The notes under the pieces: generated by a model
What the model saw: the letters and a program-made list of their open reading frames with translations, nothing else
What the model was told of the DNA's origin: nothing
The model's database searches: none
Translations under genes and position numbers: made by a program
In this document: one piece after another, positions 24,187-36,252 of the stretch
How the letters are laid out: each line of letters opens with the position of its first letter
Position numbering within the stretch: the stretch's first letter is position 1
NCBI GenBank assembly: GCA_022695795.1
Contig: MU404131.1
Location: 124,001 to 188,000, forward strand
DNA: 64,000 nt
Origin: Biscogniauxia marginata
Lineage: Eukaryota; Ascomycota; Sordariomycetes; Xylariales; Xylariaceae
Direction: 5' to 3'

Positions 24187-24595
24187 TGTGACGAACCTCC
24201 TTGTGTGTTCCTAGTTAGCTGACTTCACAAGTAAGTACGTACTAGGTTTTCTTGATTTAAAGGTAACAATGAGTTAAGATTGGTTTAATTAATTTATAAT
24301 GTTATGTTCGTTAAAGAGGTTTTAAGGTATTTTCACTATAATATTAAAGAGTAACTATAGTTTTAGATTAATAGCTAAAAAACTAAAATGAATAACTAAA
24401 TACATAAGGAAATTCTAATTTACTTATACTTATTTCTCTTTTCCTTAAAATAAATAAGTCGCTAAATCGCTTTATTAAGAGGAGCGATTTATTAAGTCAC
24501 TAAATCATTAAATCGCTCTACTAAGGCGAGCGATTTATTAATTCTCTCGTTAAACCACGTAACTAACACATAGTTCTATTTTAAGGTTCGTAATA
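24187..24595 (-). repeat. 3' LTR of E1 (409 bp)
   Basis: Begins TGTGACGAACCTCC and ends TTCGTAATA on plus, against TGTAACAAACC...CCGTAACA in its partner. It contains three AATCGCT/AGCGATT inverted units, one cluster more than the 363-bp partner, which explains the length difference. The part at the left (plus orientation) is shared by all LTRs in the window. The part at the right, U3 in element orientation, is not. Confidence 0.9.
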
Positions 24596-24708
24596 TCATT
24601 CTTCCTTTCTAAGGATCTTTGTCTTAAAGATAAAAAGAGGGCCTTATTATTTTTTTTTCTTATTTATTACTTTTTTTAGGCTATTTTACTTTTTTTTTTT
24701 TTTTTATT

Positions 24709-25431
24709 ATGTTTCATCGTATAATTAAAACTCGAAAAAAAGTCTTTAATTACTCACGGCGTGTCGAGAAACAAATAGAAAATAAGGTTACTTTTTTAAA
24801 AGCTATTTCTTTAAACGGAAAAAAAGAGATGGCTTATTTTCACTATAAACGTTCTAAGAAGAAGTATATAGCTTTTAATAATTTCGACCATTATATTAAA
24901 TATATTTAGCTAAATCGAACTCGTTATAACGTATTTAGAATTACGCGTAAAAATATAACCGAAATTTTAGAATAATTTTAAAAAGTTAAGGCTAAATTAA
25001 AAGTGGCGAAGTCTTGTTATTAAGTTATATAATTAGTTACCAAGGAAAAAATGAACTATGTACGCCGTTTACGTACCGAACGTCGATTATAGTTAAGTAA
25101 GTTACGTAAAATAATTACTCGGGATTTTAATTCCCTCGAGGAATTAGAGCGCGTCAAGCGCGAAAAAAACAAACAAAAACGTTTTATTAAAGAATCACAA
25201 CGCATAAAAGGATCGCAGCGTTAGTCTAAATCTTCGTAGGGTTTACCTGCTTCCAAGGCCTACCCTTTTTCCTTTCTCGATCGTTCCTAACAGGATTAAA
25301 ACTTCGATATCTAGGCTTTCCTAGCCGGTCTAGATTCTAGCGGTAAAAATCCTTAATTTTATTCGTTAGGTTTTTTAAATGCTTAAGTAGTTCTTAAGTG
25401 TTTTCTTTTAATAAGTAACCTTCTTATTTAA
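24709..25431 (+). pseudogene. Antisense ORF of E1: putative Zn2Cys6-like / helical protein, RIP-decayed
   Basis: One frame from ATG 24709 reads through RIP-type stops (TAA/TAG, all derivable from CAA/CAG) to 25431. At residues 43, 46, 53, 62, 65 and 73 stand six tyrosines (C-to-Y by TGY-to-TAY). Their spacing, x2, x6, x8, x2, x7, equals the Gal4-type zinc cluster spacing and matches real cysteines in the two other copies. A basic helical region follows (YVRRLRTERRL, SLEELERVKREKNKQKRF), then a tail AFLAGLDSSGKNP. The last ~190 bp overlap the end of pol on the other strand. Zinc binding, DNA binding and dimerisation are inference. The open ancestral frame is strongly suggested. Confidence 0.7.
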
Positions 25432-28400
25432 CAAAATATTATAATTAACTTTTAACTTGTTTTAAATTTAATATCTTTTTTACTTCGTACTTATTAGGGT
25501 TTTCCTTAAATTCTAATTAGTTTTTTAGTATAACGTTATTTAGTATTAATTTTAGGAGCGAAACATGAAATACAAGATATATTCTAAATCCTTTTAGTAG
25601 TGCTAATTTATAGTTAATTTTCGAAATAACCTCTTTAATTTTATATAGTTTTAATTTCTTGAATTTAAGTTTTTTGCTAAGTCGTTTTGTTTTAATTTGG
25701 GGTGTTTTTAATATTACGCTTTGTCGTTAATAAAGTAAATAAACCATGTTTTCTTTTTTAAGAATTAGTTCCTTAATTTTTTTTTCATTATAATACTTTA
25801 TTATTTTATCTTAAATGAATTATAATTCTTTTTATAACCGTTATTATACTGCTTAAATCTTTTTGGATAATACTTCTACTCTCGGGGCCTTTATTTCGAT
25901 TCTTGGTACTTCCGTGAGTTCGATTGGTTGTTTTTAAGCTTCCGCCTTTTGCTTATATATTGCTTCGTATAGTGATATTTTTATGTTTTTATTAATCGAA
26001 GTGTTATATGCTATTTGGGCTATTAATAGCAATTTTATCTAGTTGTTTATTTCTTAGTTAATATAACTTCGTAAGTATTATTTTATTATTTGATTTAGTT
26101 TCTTTGTTTATTCGTTAGTTTAGGGGTAATACGTTATAAATAATTTTTACTTAATTTTTATTTGTTTTATTAAGCTAGTCCAAAATTTTAATATAAACAA
26201 CTTATTTCTATTTGAAATAACGCGTTTTAGTAGCCCATGTTTATTAACGTACTTTCTTAAGAAGTTGAAAGTTAATTGTTTTATTATGCTTAATTCGTTA
26301 AATGGTAAGAAGTAGGCGTATTTCGTGAGTTTATTAACGATTACTTATATGCTGTTATAAGGTACTCCTGTAGTAAGATCTTTTAACTCTAGAAGTTTCA
26401 CTATAAAATCCCATGTAATTATATTTTATACTTTGTTAAGTATTTAGGTTAATTATAATAATCTATATAGTTTATATCGTAATGCTTTAGCCTTATTATA
26501 AATATTATAATTCTTTATAATTCTTTTAATTATTTATTATATTCTTAAAAAGTCGAATTCTTTTTAAAGTCGTTTTATTATTTTGAAAATCCCTTGGTGG
26601 CTATATAAAGAATGTTCGTGAAATTCTTTAACGAATTCGTCTTGTATTCGTTTTAATACGTATACCTTTTCCTTGTACGAGAGAAGTTTGTCACTAAATC
26701 CTTATTAAGATTATAATTATTTTTCTTTTTAATTATAATTTTCCTTGAAACGTTGTTTCTAATCTCCTATGTTAATTTATATATAAATTAATATAATTAA
26801 TCCGTTATTTTATTACTAAAACATTTAGACATCTCTTTTATTGATTTTTGATTTATAATCTCCTTTTCTGCTAAGAAGATCTACTTAGATATTTTCCTTT
26901 CCTTTAATATACTGGATTTTAAAATTAAATTTAAATAGGAAGATCATTTAACGCTTATGTTTTTAATTAAGCGTTTATATTATTATGAATTATGTAAGGT
27001 TCTTATGGTTTAAGTAAATGTCGATAAGTTCCTTAATTCCGCTGAGTTATGGTTCCTATTCCTTTAGTGCTTTAATGATTATTAATAGTTCCTTGTTATA
27101 GATTTAATAGTTTAATTTAGCATTATATAGTGCTTTAAATAGGTACGTAACTAGGTACCATTTCTCATTGTCTTTTAATTGCTCTAGAACTGCTTTAATA
27201 ACGAAATCTAAAGCGTTTATCCTTAGTCGTTTCTTTTTATTTTCGTTTAGAAGTTTATATATAACCTTATTAATTACAACTTCTTTTAACTGCCGAAAAG
27301 CCTGTTTAGCTTTTTTAATAAAATAGAAAGCCTTTCTTATTTTTATTAGGGTAATTAGTTTTATTAATGGTTTAACAATACGCTTGAAATCTTTAATGAG
27401 TTATTTAACATAATTAACAAAGCCAAGAAATACGCGTACGTTTATAACACTTTTAGGTTTTAATTAATCCTTAATTGCTGTTATTTTTCCCTTTTAAATG
27501 CGGATTTCCCCTGGATTTATTATAAACCCTAAATAGTTTAGTTTTTTGACATGCTATTCACTTTTAGTTGGATGAACGAGTAGGTTCGCCTTTTCCAGGG
27601 CTTTTAATACTTGCTTTACATGTTTTTTATGCTTCTTCTCATTTTCTAAGTAAATTAAGATATCGTCCAAGTAAACAAATACAAATTTATCCAGAAATTT
27701 GCGAAAAACTATTATAATTATATGTTAAAATGTAGCGGGTGCGTTAATAAGTTTAAATAGTATAACTTTATATTTATAATGTTTATATATTATTTAAAAA
27801 GCTATATATTGTTCGTGTTTTTTAGTTATTTTAATTATATAATATTTATTACGAAGGTTTAATATTATAAAGATTTAAGTTTTATTAATTTATCTTTTTA
27901 TGAGTTTTATTAGTGGTAGCGAATACCCGTTTTTTTTAGTTATTTTATTAAGGTGTCGGTAGTTAATTATTCGTCGTTATACTAGGTTTCTTTCTTTATC
28001 GACATGTTATTTCCCGTTTTTATCGATTTTAAGTACCATAATTACCGGGTATTTTAACGAGGATTCGGATTCTCGAATATATCCTTTGTCGAGATCTTTT
28101 TAAATTCCCTTTTATAATGCTCTTTATTTTTCCTAATTTATAAGATACACTAGAAATAATTTTAGCTGTTTTCCTTTTTTAAAGTGGATTTAATGATCTT
28201 ATTAGCTATATTTCGGTAATTCTTTTTTTGTTTTATTTTTAAATAATTTATAGAAACGAAAGTACTTACGTAATACTCTTTTCGTTAAATTTTCAGGCTT
28301 GGTTACTCGAATTATATAAGTAATATGTTTCGTTTTTACATTTATTTTTCTGGAGTTACTTGCGGTACTCATCTCGTAACCCGTAGTAATTAACTCCTTT

Positions 28401-31230
28401 TATTTCTGATTTTAATAAAGCGTGTTTATCTCGAAATTTATTCGTGGATTACTTCTTTTAAGCTAATTCATTCCCAAGATTATATCGTGATTTAATATAT
28501 ATGTAATATTAAGGATAATTTATTTAAAATACCCTTAAATAGTTACCGAAAAAGGAATTATTTTTCTTAATACCTTACTATTTTTATAACTAAATATACT
28601 TTTTTTAAAGTTTTATAACTTATACGAACTTTATTTATATACTTATAGTATTTTGTTTTTTTAAGCTACCTTTATTAAGATATAGCTTTTATTTACTCTT
28701 AAATCTATTAAGGCTTTATACTCTCTTCTATTATATCTAACTTTAGTTATAATAATATTATTAAGTCCTAATTAGATTTTATATAAGGACTTATTATTTA
28801 TGGCTTCTCGCTGCTTTACTAGCGAGAGCTTTTGCCGTTTTTTTGGTTTTCTACGTCCCTTCTCCTTTAGTTTTTTTTTAGTTATTATAACCCAGATATC
28901 CTTCTATTCTTAGGCTTTCATAAGAGCGTGTTTCTAGTAATCATTACTTAGATAGTCTCTTTAATTACCCTTTACGTAATAAGGGGTAAAAGGTCTATCC
29001 TTTATATAAAACCTTATACATTAAAACTTTAATTCTTTTTCGAGGGCCTTTTTGTAACTCAAGTTTATTCTATTAACTCGGAATTTTTTAAAGTTCTAGA
29101 TTATCCTCGAATAAAATAAATAATTATTAAGTTTACTTATTAAAGGTATCTCGATGTCTCCCCTTAGGTTTATATTAATTTCCGGAAGTTTTCCTCCTTT
29201 TTTAAGGTATATTTTAATGATTTATTTATAACCTCGTTTAGTCGCACGTGTTTTTACTTATTACTTTATTAAGTGTTTTTTTATAAAGCCAAATAAATTA
29301 ATGTCATATTTAGTTCGTTTTTTAAGCCATTATGGAAAATATAATCCTTTTTATAATTCTTATAATTCTTTTTTAATCTCGTCTTTTTCGAAACCTACTT
29401 CGAGTAAGTTATATACGTCGCATGGTATTAAAGTGTAATATATATAACTCTTAATAATTGTTTCGTTACTTTTTTCGGAACCGGAGTGAAAATAATATAC
29501 TCAAGGAAAATGTAGCTATTGTGGGGTGTTATCACAAATATATTTATTTTCTTTCGTGTCGTCACTTTTTAGTTCTTAAAGATAATAACTAACTTTATTT
29601 TTAAAACTTTTATGTATTTAATAAGCATCGTTAATATAAAAGCTTTAATGTAACGATATATATTCCCTTAAGCTTTAATAAATATTATAATTATTATTTA
29701 TATAAAACCTTTAGTTTAAGTTATTATACTGGCTTTTTCTTTAATAGGTTTCGCATTTATCGTTTTTGTAATGGCTTTAATATAAATCACTATGGTTTAA
29801 CTTAATTCTTAAGTCGTATCCTAGCTTGTAATTATCATATACGTATAGTAGTTCGCCCTCGTTATATCTTTATTTGGCTTGTTTTAATATGAGATATTCT
29901 AAATATAAGTAGTCATTCTCTAGATAGTCCTTATAATTAACTTAATAAAATTTATAAACTCTTTTTATAAAGGTCTTCTCGATCTTTTTTACCTTAATAA
30001 TATTAATAATAAATACTTGGTTTATTTTTTCGTTATTTTTAAATTAAACCCTTACCTCGGCGACTCTTTTCTCGAGTTAAAGAATCCCTTTTATTCTTGG
30101 TTTTTATTTCTTAAGACTTTAATACTCGTTTTTATAATGTCTTTTTTTTTTATAGTTAAAATACTTAATAGTTGATTTATCTCGTTTTTTTTATTCCTTT
30201 TAAATAACGTTGATTTTAATAGGGTTTAACTTAGTTCTAGTGCCTTTTTTGATTTCGGTACCGCTTTTGTGATTTCCTCTTTTTAGTTGATTGCTATTCC
30301 TTCGTTGTACCGTCTTTTTCTTTTTAAGGTACTGTTCGAAGTTCTCGTTATTAATGGCAATTGCCATTATAACGTAGTTATTAAACTTTCTTAGGTTCTT
30401 TTCTTTATATAGGTTTATTTTATATAACTTATTTTTTATATGGTTTTTTAATTCTTAATAAAACAAGTAATTATAACTAACTTGCGAGTTTTTTGAACTT
30501 AATAGCGTAGTTTAAAGCCTTTTTATCTTGTCGTAATTTATGAAATCGAGTTTCGGCTTATTACTTAAGAATTAAATTACTAAATATAGACTTAAGTTGT
30601 TTTTTAAACTCCTTATAATTCTTAAAAACTTTTTTCGTGTCTTTCTAAGCGTTTAATCTATTTTCTAAATAATCCTTTAACACTAGTTAAAACCAGGTTA
30701 AGGCGGTTCCGGCGAGAAACTAAAATACCGTGAAAACCTTTTATTCCTTAGTAGTAATTATTTTATAATAAAACCGTAAATAGGTTCTAGCTTAAATCAA
30801 AAATCCTTTTAAATCGCTTAACCCATTATATTTACTAGGTATAATTAATTTAAAACCCTTTACGTCGGGGGTTATTATATTATTTTCGTCGTTTAAGTTG
30901 TTGGGGTCGCTATCGTTTAAAGGTGGTTACTTATCTCTAGAAAGTAGGGGTTATTTTATTTGTTTATTTTCTTTTTTAAGTATTTCTTTCTCCTCCTTTT
31001 CTTCTTTCTTAAATGATTCTTCTTACTAAGCTTCCGAGATGTCCTTTTATGACTCTTTTTTAGCTATAACTATAATGAACTTTTATGTTAATTCTTTTAA
31101 ACCTTTTAATTATACCGTAAAAAGACTTAAAGCTTTTATTTAAAAGCTTATTAATTATTATTTTTTTACTTATTTCTTTTCTTATTACCCTTTAGTCTTA
31201 AGGGGTATGCTTGTCCTGGGACTATTCGAT
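25230..31230 (-). pseudogene. gag-pol of E1, decayed
   Basis: Landmarks in reading order: gag zinc knuckle at 30122-30163, where the C-x2-C-x4-H-x4-C residues read Y, Y, H, Y (YFNYKKKRHYKNEY). RT palm motif NYRHLNKIT near 27938-27964 and catalytic YLDD at 27662-27673. RNase H segment INALDFVIKAVLEQ at 27178-27222. Integrase HHCC segment FHEHSLYSHQGIFK at 26591-26640, and integrase core VIVNKLTKYAYF at 26312-26345 with Asp replaced by Asn. Chromodomain YEVKKILNLKQVK ... EGYLLKENT near 25378-25489. Numerous Trp and Gln codons are stops. The C-terminus reads GRPWKQVNPTKI and stops near 25230. Limits of gag are approximate. Confidence 0.85.
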
Positions 31231-31284
31231 TAAAAGTCCCTTCTCTTAAACCAATATTAAGCACTAATTAAGGAGCTATTAAAA

Positions 31285-31647
31285 TGTAACAAACCTCCTT
31301 ATATGTTCCTAGTTAACTAACTTTATAAGTAAGTACGTACTAGGTTTTCTTGATTTAAAGGTAATAATGAGTTAAGATTAGTTTAATTAATTCACAATAT
31401 TATGTTCGTTAAAGAGGTTTCAAGGTACTCTCATTATAATATCAAAGAGTGACTATAATCTTAGATTAATAGCTAAGAAACTAGAATGAATAACTAAATA
31501 CACAAAGAAATTCCAATCTACTTATACTTATTTCTCCTTTCCTTAAAATAAATAAATCGCTAAATCGCTTTACTAAAAGGAGCGATTCACTGATTCTCTC
31601 GTTAAACCACGTAACCAGCACGTAGTTCCATTCTGGAGTCCGTAACA
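31285..31647 (-). repeat. 5' LTR of E1 (363 bp)
   Basis: Plus-strand ends TGTAACAAACC and CCGTAACA, i.e. TG...CA termini in both orientations. It is less mutated than its partner at 24187-24595, with C or G retained at several positions where the partner has T or A. It lacks one ~46-bp AAATCGCT-type repeat present in the partner. Confidence 0.9.
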
Positions 31648-31652
31648 ATAAA

Positions 31653-33588
31653 ATGAATTAATAAGTTAAAAAGAAAATAAATTATAAAATATTAACTTTT
31701 TATAACTAAATAATAATATATAACTAATAATAATTTTATATATTCTTTTATTTAAATTTAATAATAAATAAATATTTATAAAAACCTTATTATTATTATT
31801 TATAATACCGTTTTATCACTTTTTTTAAATTAATTTTTTAAAAAGAAAATAATTAAATACTTATAAAAAATTAACTGATTTTTATTAATTAAGCCTTATT
31901 TTAATATATAATAGTGTTTATATATGTAACGCCTATTTTAAATCAACTTTTAACATTGAAACCTGTTTTTTTTTAAAATGAACTCTATGCGATTTCATAG
32001 CCGGCCTCTTAAACTTACTGTTTTTTTCCGATGCAAGACCTAGATAGAATGTGACTAAATACTCACTTACCTTCAAACAAGTAAATTCCAACGGACAGCT
32101 AATTAAGAGCGACTAACCCGCCCTATGAAAAAAAAAGATATAAGAACAAGGAACACAAGACGATACTCCAATTATTGCTTTCATCGAACTCGATGCAGTA
32201 CTATCTTTGAGGGCCGAGCCGAAGTTGTATTAAGAGATCATGGAAACATTTCCGGATGACAACAGTTTACACTACCGTGTCGAGAAGATTATTTGGGCAA
32301 TACCTGAGTTTGTGTTTTAAACCCAAATCTCCTACTAGTTTGGAGCCATCATCCCTAATATTAGAACATACATTGGTGCCGCTGTGAGAAGACTTATCTT
32401 AGACACCTCGTAGCTCGGGACTTTCAGGAACACAGATAGTACAGGAGACCCAACCCTTACCTATTCGGCTTCATCTGAGTCCATCTTGTGACGGGCTTAC
32501 ACAACTAGATCTATATCGGATGTAACAATCTTGGCTCATGCAAACGACTTACTAGGCTTAAAGAAGCTACATGGGAAATAGACGAAACTACGGTGAAAAG
32601 AGACTCCACGATAGGTTCAATATAGATTCCTTCGGCTTCCACGGATGGCAGTTCTGTATAACCCCATGCTGCTTTCTTGACTACGGAACCCTTGAGACGA
32701 CCTCCAGCGGCCTGGTCACTGCATAGATATTCCGATCCTTGTGTTCTCGTGCCGCACCTCGACACCTTAGTTCCTACTTGCTCCTGTCACACTTCGGCAT
32801 TTCGATATTTACTAGGCAAGCCTACCTGACTCTCGTCGAAGACTTGGTTCCCCTTTGTCTTTGCCGTATTAGCTACCCGGAATACCATTATCGTTATAAC
32901 GTGGACCACTTACGATCGATAGAACCATTCTCTCCGCCAAATAACAGGTTAGAGTCGCACCTAAGCTTCGTCAGCCGCCCGATTTGTATTACAGGACACA
33001 ATTCCCCGTCACACGATATGGTGAACCGGAAGCCACACGTGTCAACGACTCAATTACGGATTTGAAGATTTATGGACCGACTACTTAGTATCATCTCAAT
33101 TGAAAGAAGGGACGTGGTGGATGGTTATTTAGTTTAGAACACGGCAGGCGTTCGTGTCTAAGACAGCAGATAAGGGAGCACAAACGGGGATGAGCTCGCC
33201 GGACATTTTTTGTGGAGAAGCTTCCCTGCCTAGATATCCCTTCTTCGGATCCAAGGCGACTGTAGCTTAAGTCGGCGACGTAAAGATAGAGAAAAATGGT
33301 ACCCTGTTTTTCCATTTCGCCCCCTTAGTTGTCCTGGAATGTCTTCCGTATAATCTCTGCCAAGGCAGAGATTTCGCTGTCTCAGCTCTACGAATCTAAA
33401 CATATAATGATCTACAACTACAGTCGTCATCTCGGATTGTGCCTTGTGGCTTTATCTATTTCTTAATGTATTATAATTTTCTTGGCATCTCCCCATCTGC
33501 TCTTGCAGTCGAGTTCTTGAGGTCCAGGAAGGTTGCCTTGAACGTTTTCTGACAACAGTTGCCGCTGCGCCCACTAACCGTTTTCACG
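31653..33588. other. AT-rich edge, then intergenic DNA before the antiporter gene
   Basis: AT-rich sequence continues to about 31990 and composition then becomes normal. Open frames at 32511-33430 on both strands show no family and no splice-consistent structure. The ~300 bp before 33589 act as antiporter promoter. No TATA box is obvious. Confidence 0.45.
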
Positions 33589-35647
33589 ATGCCCACTCTT
33601 GATGTGAGCGAGCTGAATGTAGTCATCGCTATCCTTGGTGAGTCTCCAGCCGAGAAGTAAGAGCTCTGAACTCGATTAACAGTAGCTAATCCCCCCCCAG
33701 GGTCTTTCACAGTAGTATACGGCCTAGTGGCTGTCAAAATCAAACGCGTATGGTATCTAGGCGAAGCTTGTGAGTAACATCCCTTAACAACCTATCGTAT
33801 CTGTTTTCTGACTTATACATTCATCAGTGCCGGCTCTCTTAATCGGCATAATACTGGGACCCATAGCAGCGAAGTTTATAGATGCGGAAAGATGGGGTTC
33901 TGCAACTCCAGGCCAGGAAGATGCTATTACCTTGGGCGTGATGCGCGTGATGATCGGTATCCAACTGTAGGTTTTGACATCACTCTAAATGAATTACCTC
34001 AAGGGACTGAACAATTATCTTAGTGTAATCGCCGGGTATCAGTTGCCGGCTAGATATCTGCAGTTTCGTTACAAGGAGATCCTCGTATGCCTTATCCCCA
34101 TCATGACATTGATGTGGCTCGCAACCTCCGTGTGCGTGCTCGCCACAATCCCAAAGGTCTCGCTCCTCGCGACTCTCGTCATCGGCGCCTGTGTGACGTC
34201 CACCGACCCTATCCTCTCTCAGGCCGTTGCCAAGGGTCCTTTCGCCGACAAGTACGTGATGCGGTCCCTGCGTGAGATCATATCCGCCGAGGCTGGTGCC
34301 AACGATGGTTTCGCGTCCCCGTTTCTCATGCTTGCCGTCAACCTAATACGGCTTTCGGAAGACCATGAAGAAACCCTTATTGATCGGAATAGGGGTGTTG
34401 GCCCCCAGACCAGCGATGTGGGCATTGCTCTGGGCAACTGGGTGATCGAAACGCTCATCTACATTGTTTTTCTCGCTAGTGTCTACGGAACCGTGTGTGG
34501 GTACTGTGCTATGATAGGAGTTAGGTTCTCTCTATCCCGGAAATGGATCGACTCAGAGAACTATTTGCTGTTTCCGAGCGCCCTTGGTGTAAGTCTTCAG
34601 TAATGCATATATTGAAAATAATCTCCGTTACTATGAGACGCTAATATATTCTATCTGATAAGCTCTTCATTGTTGGCACTTGCGGAGCTATCGGGACGAG
34701 CGACCTCCTTGCGTGCTTCGTCGCCGGGTGTGCACTGAACTGGGATGGGCAGTTCCTCGCGGAGACAAAACGCCGCCACGACGAGGTAAATTCTTGCATT
34801 GACGTGTTGCTCAACTTTGGCGGCTTCATGTACATCGGGACTTCGCTGCCGTGGAACGAGTTCCATCAGCCCGACACGACTGGCATCACTTACCCTCGTC
34901 TACTCGGTCTTGGCGTCCTCGTTCTCCTTTTCCGTCGGATCCCTGCTTTGCTCATCACCTATAAAGCGATGCCAGCCGTGGTGAAGAGCTGGAAGGAGGC
35001 GATATTCATGGGATACTTCGGTCCCATCGGCGTTGGAGCCGTATACTACCTCCAACATACCCGTCTCCTATTTCCCAAGAAAGCAGATGCCAGTCCTTCG
35101 GAACGACAACTACTAGATGCACTGTGCCCAGGTACGTATGCTCAAAAAGAAAAATATTTAATACATGCCTTCATACATATATTTTTAAGGATTCAAATAA
35201 AGAAGAAAACCTTTGCTTACGAAGTACCTCCCCTTAGTCGTATACTTCCTCGTGCTCTTCTCTATCGTCGTCCACGGGCTCTCGATTCCGGTTCTGAGCG
35301 CGCTGTACGGCCGCTACGGCGTCCCGCTAGTTACCGATGACGCTGTCGAGATTCGCCGTCGTAGCATTTACATGCCGACGCCACCGAACGCGTTCAAGGG
35401 CGACCGGGACACGTTCATCGCGTACAACCGCTTCTTCCGCCCGTTCGCGAGCCTCACCATGCTGCCCCTCGCCCGCACGCGCTACCGCGTCGACTACTAC
35501 TCGGACAGCGGAAGCGGCAGTGGCAGCGGCGGGATGACGGACCTCGAGGAAGAGCAGAAGAGGGCTCCCGCTAGCCCTAACCTTGCCCCTGAGCAATGTC
35601 AGGAGAGTAAATACGATGTAGCGCCCGCGTGCCATATAGGATCATAA
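33589..35647 (+). CDS. Na+/H+ antiporter (CPA1-type, fungal Nha1/Sod2-like)
   Basis: Six exons: 33589-33637, 33701-33769, 33828-33966, 34024-34588, 34663-35131 and 35238-35647. Phases are consistent throughout, giving 566 residues. All five introns have GT-AG ends, including branch-like GCTTAC before the last acceptor. The N-terminal region reads VKIKRVWYLGEALPALLIGIILGP. The transport core holds TSTDPILS (Asp147) and AEAGANDGFASPFL (Asn179-Asp180), the paired motifs of cation/proton antiporters. Around 12 helices end at VHGLSIPVLSALYGRYGVP, followed by a short hydrophilic tail with a Gly/Ser run. It should export Na+/Li+/K+ against H+ at the plasma membrane. The tail is far shorter than that of yeast Nha1. 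It is the only intact gene between the two AT-rich blocks. Confidence 0.9.
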
Positions 35648-36060
35648 TATGAGGCCTTCCGCTCGCGAGGAAATTGCTGGTTGAATGAAATTTATGTCTG
35701 CATTTTGGGTGATTAGTTATATTATGAAATTCGAGTATCAAGAGGCTGGCTTCTCTCTCTTTCCCTTTCGAACTTTTTGGCGTATAGTTAGAAGGGTTGG
35801 TCTTAGGGTGGACAGTTACGACTATAAGGAGTTTGGAACTAGCAGGGAATATCTTCCCGGGTTTCTATGTTGCTATTATATGTGATCATGTCTGTCACTG
35901 GTAGCTAGATAGGTGCCAATGCTTGGTTATTTGGGATGACCTTTCAACGATTTATTAGTTCAGGAGTAGGCTAGCTTGAATTAGATGGGCTGCGCAAAGC
36001 GCCTCAGTAGAGATCATAATATCAACTACGTCCGTACCATCTAATTCATTAGTACCGCCA
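35648..36060. other. Intergenic downstream of the antiporter
   Basis: Normal-composition spacer with a 66-codon plus-strand frame (35685-35885) lacking any recognisable feature. The second AT-rich block starts at about 36060. Confidence 0.5.
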
Positions 36061-36252
36061 CAATCTAGCTAGCTAATTATATTAATTAATTATACGAAAT
36101 TTAAAGCATTTAAAAATATAAATTATTTTTATTTTTATTTTAAATATAAAATATAAGAAAACTTAAAACGTAAAATTTAAATAATTTTATATTATTAATA
36201 TAAAAAAATAAAAGAATTATATAAATAATAATTTAAAACGTTATTTAAATAT

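Larger units (their letters stand above)
24187..31647 (-). mobile_element. Ty3/gypsy LTR retrotransposon E1, full length, RIP-inactivated
   Basis: 7.46 kb with LTRs at both ends and a perfect 5-bp target duplication ATAAA (24182-24186 and 31648-31652). gag-pol reads leftwards, so the 5' LTR is the right one (31285-31647). A polypurine tract (AGAAAGGAAGAATGA on minus, 24596-24610) abuts the left LTR as expected for a 3' LTR. Domain order RT, RNase H, integrase, chromodomain identifies the chromovirus branch of Ty3/gypsy. An extra reading frame lies antisense between pol and the 3' LTR (24709-25431). Every coding domain has stops and transition-type substitutions. No primer-binding site could be assigned. 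Confidence 0.9.
20116..31990. other. AT-rich, RIP-mutated transposon block 1
   Basis: From about 20116 to 31990 the DNA is extremely AT-rich with abundant TA dinucleotides and almost no open frames. Recognisable transposon proteins inside carry C-to-T/G-to-A changes, as expected of repeat-induced point mutation. Contents: a decayed foldback element, a Fot1-like transposon, two foldback MITEs and a Ty3/gypsy element, listed separately. Edges are abrupt, from normal-composition DNA on both sides. Confidence 0.85.

Noticed and set aside
24709..24909. 66-codon basic ORF as a host gene
   Set aside because: Lies inside the retroelement between 3' LTR and pol, and has counterparts at the same place in E2 and E3; treated as part of the element's antisense ORF.
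32511..33430. Short frames on both strands before the antiporter
   Set aside because: Some look weakly protein-like (for example GYTELPSVEAEGIYIEP), but no consistent exon chain or family could be found.
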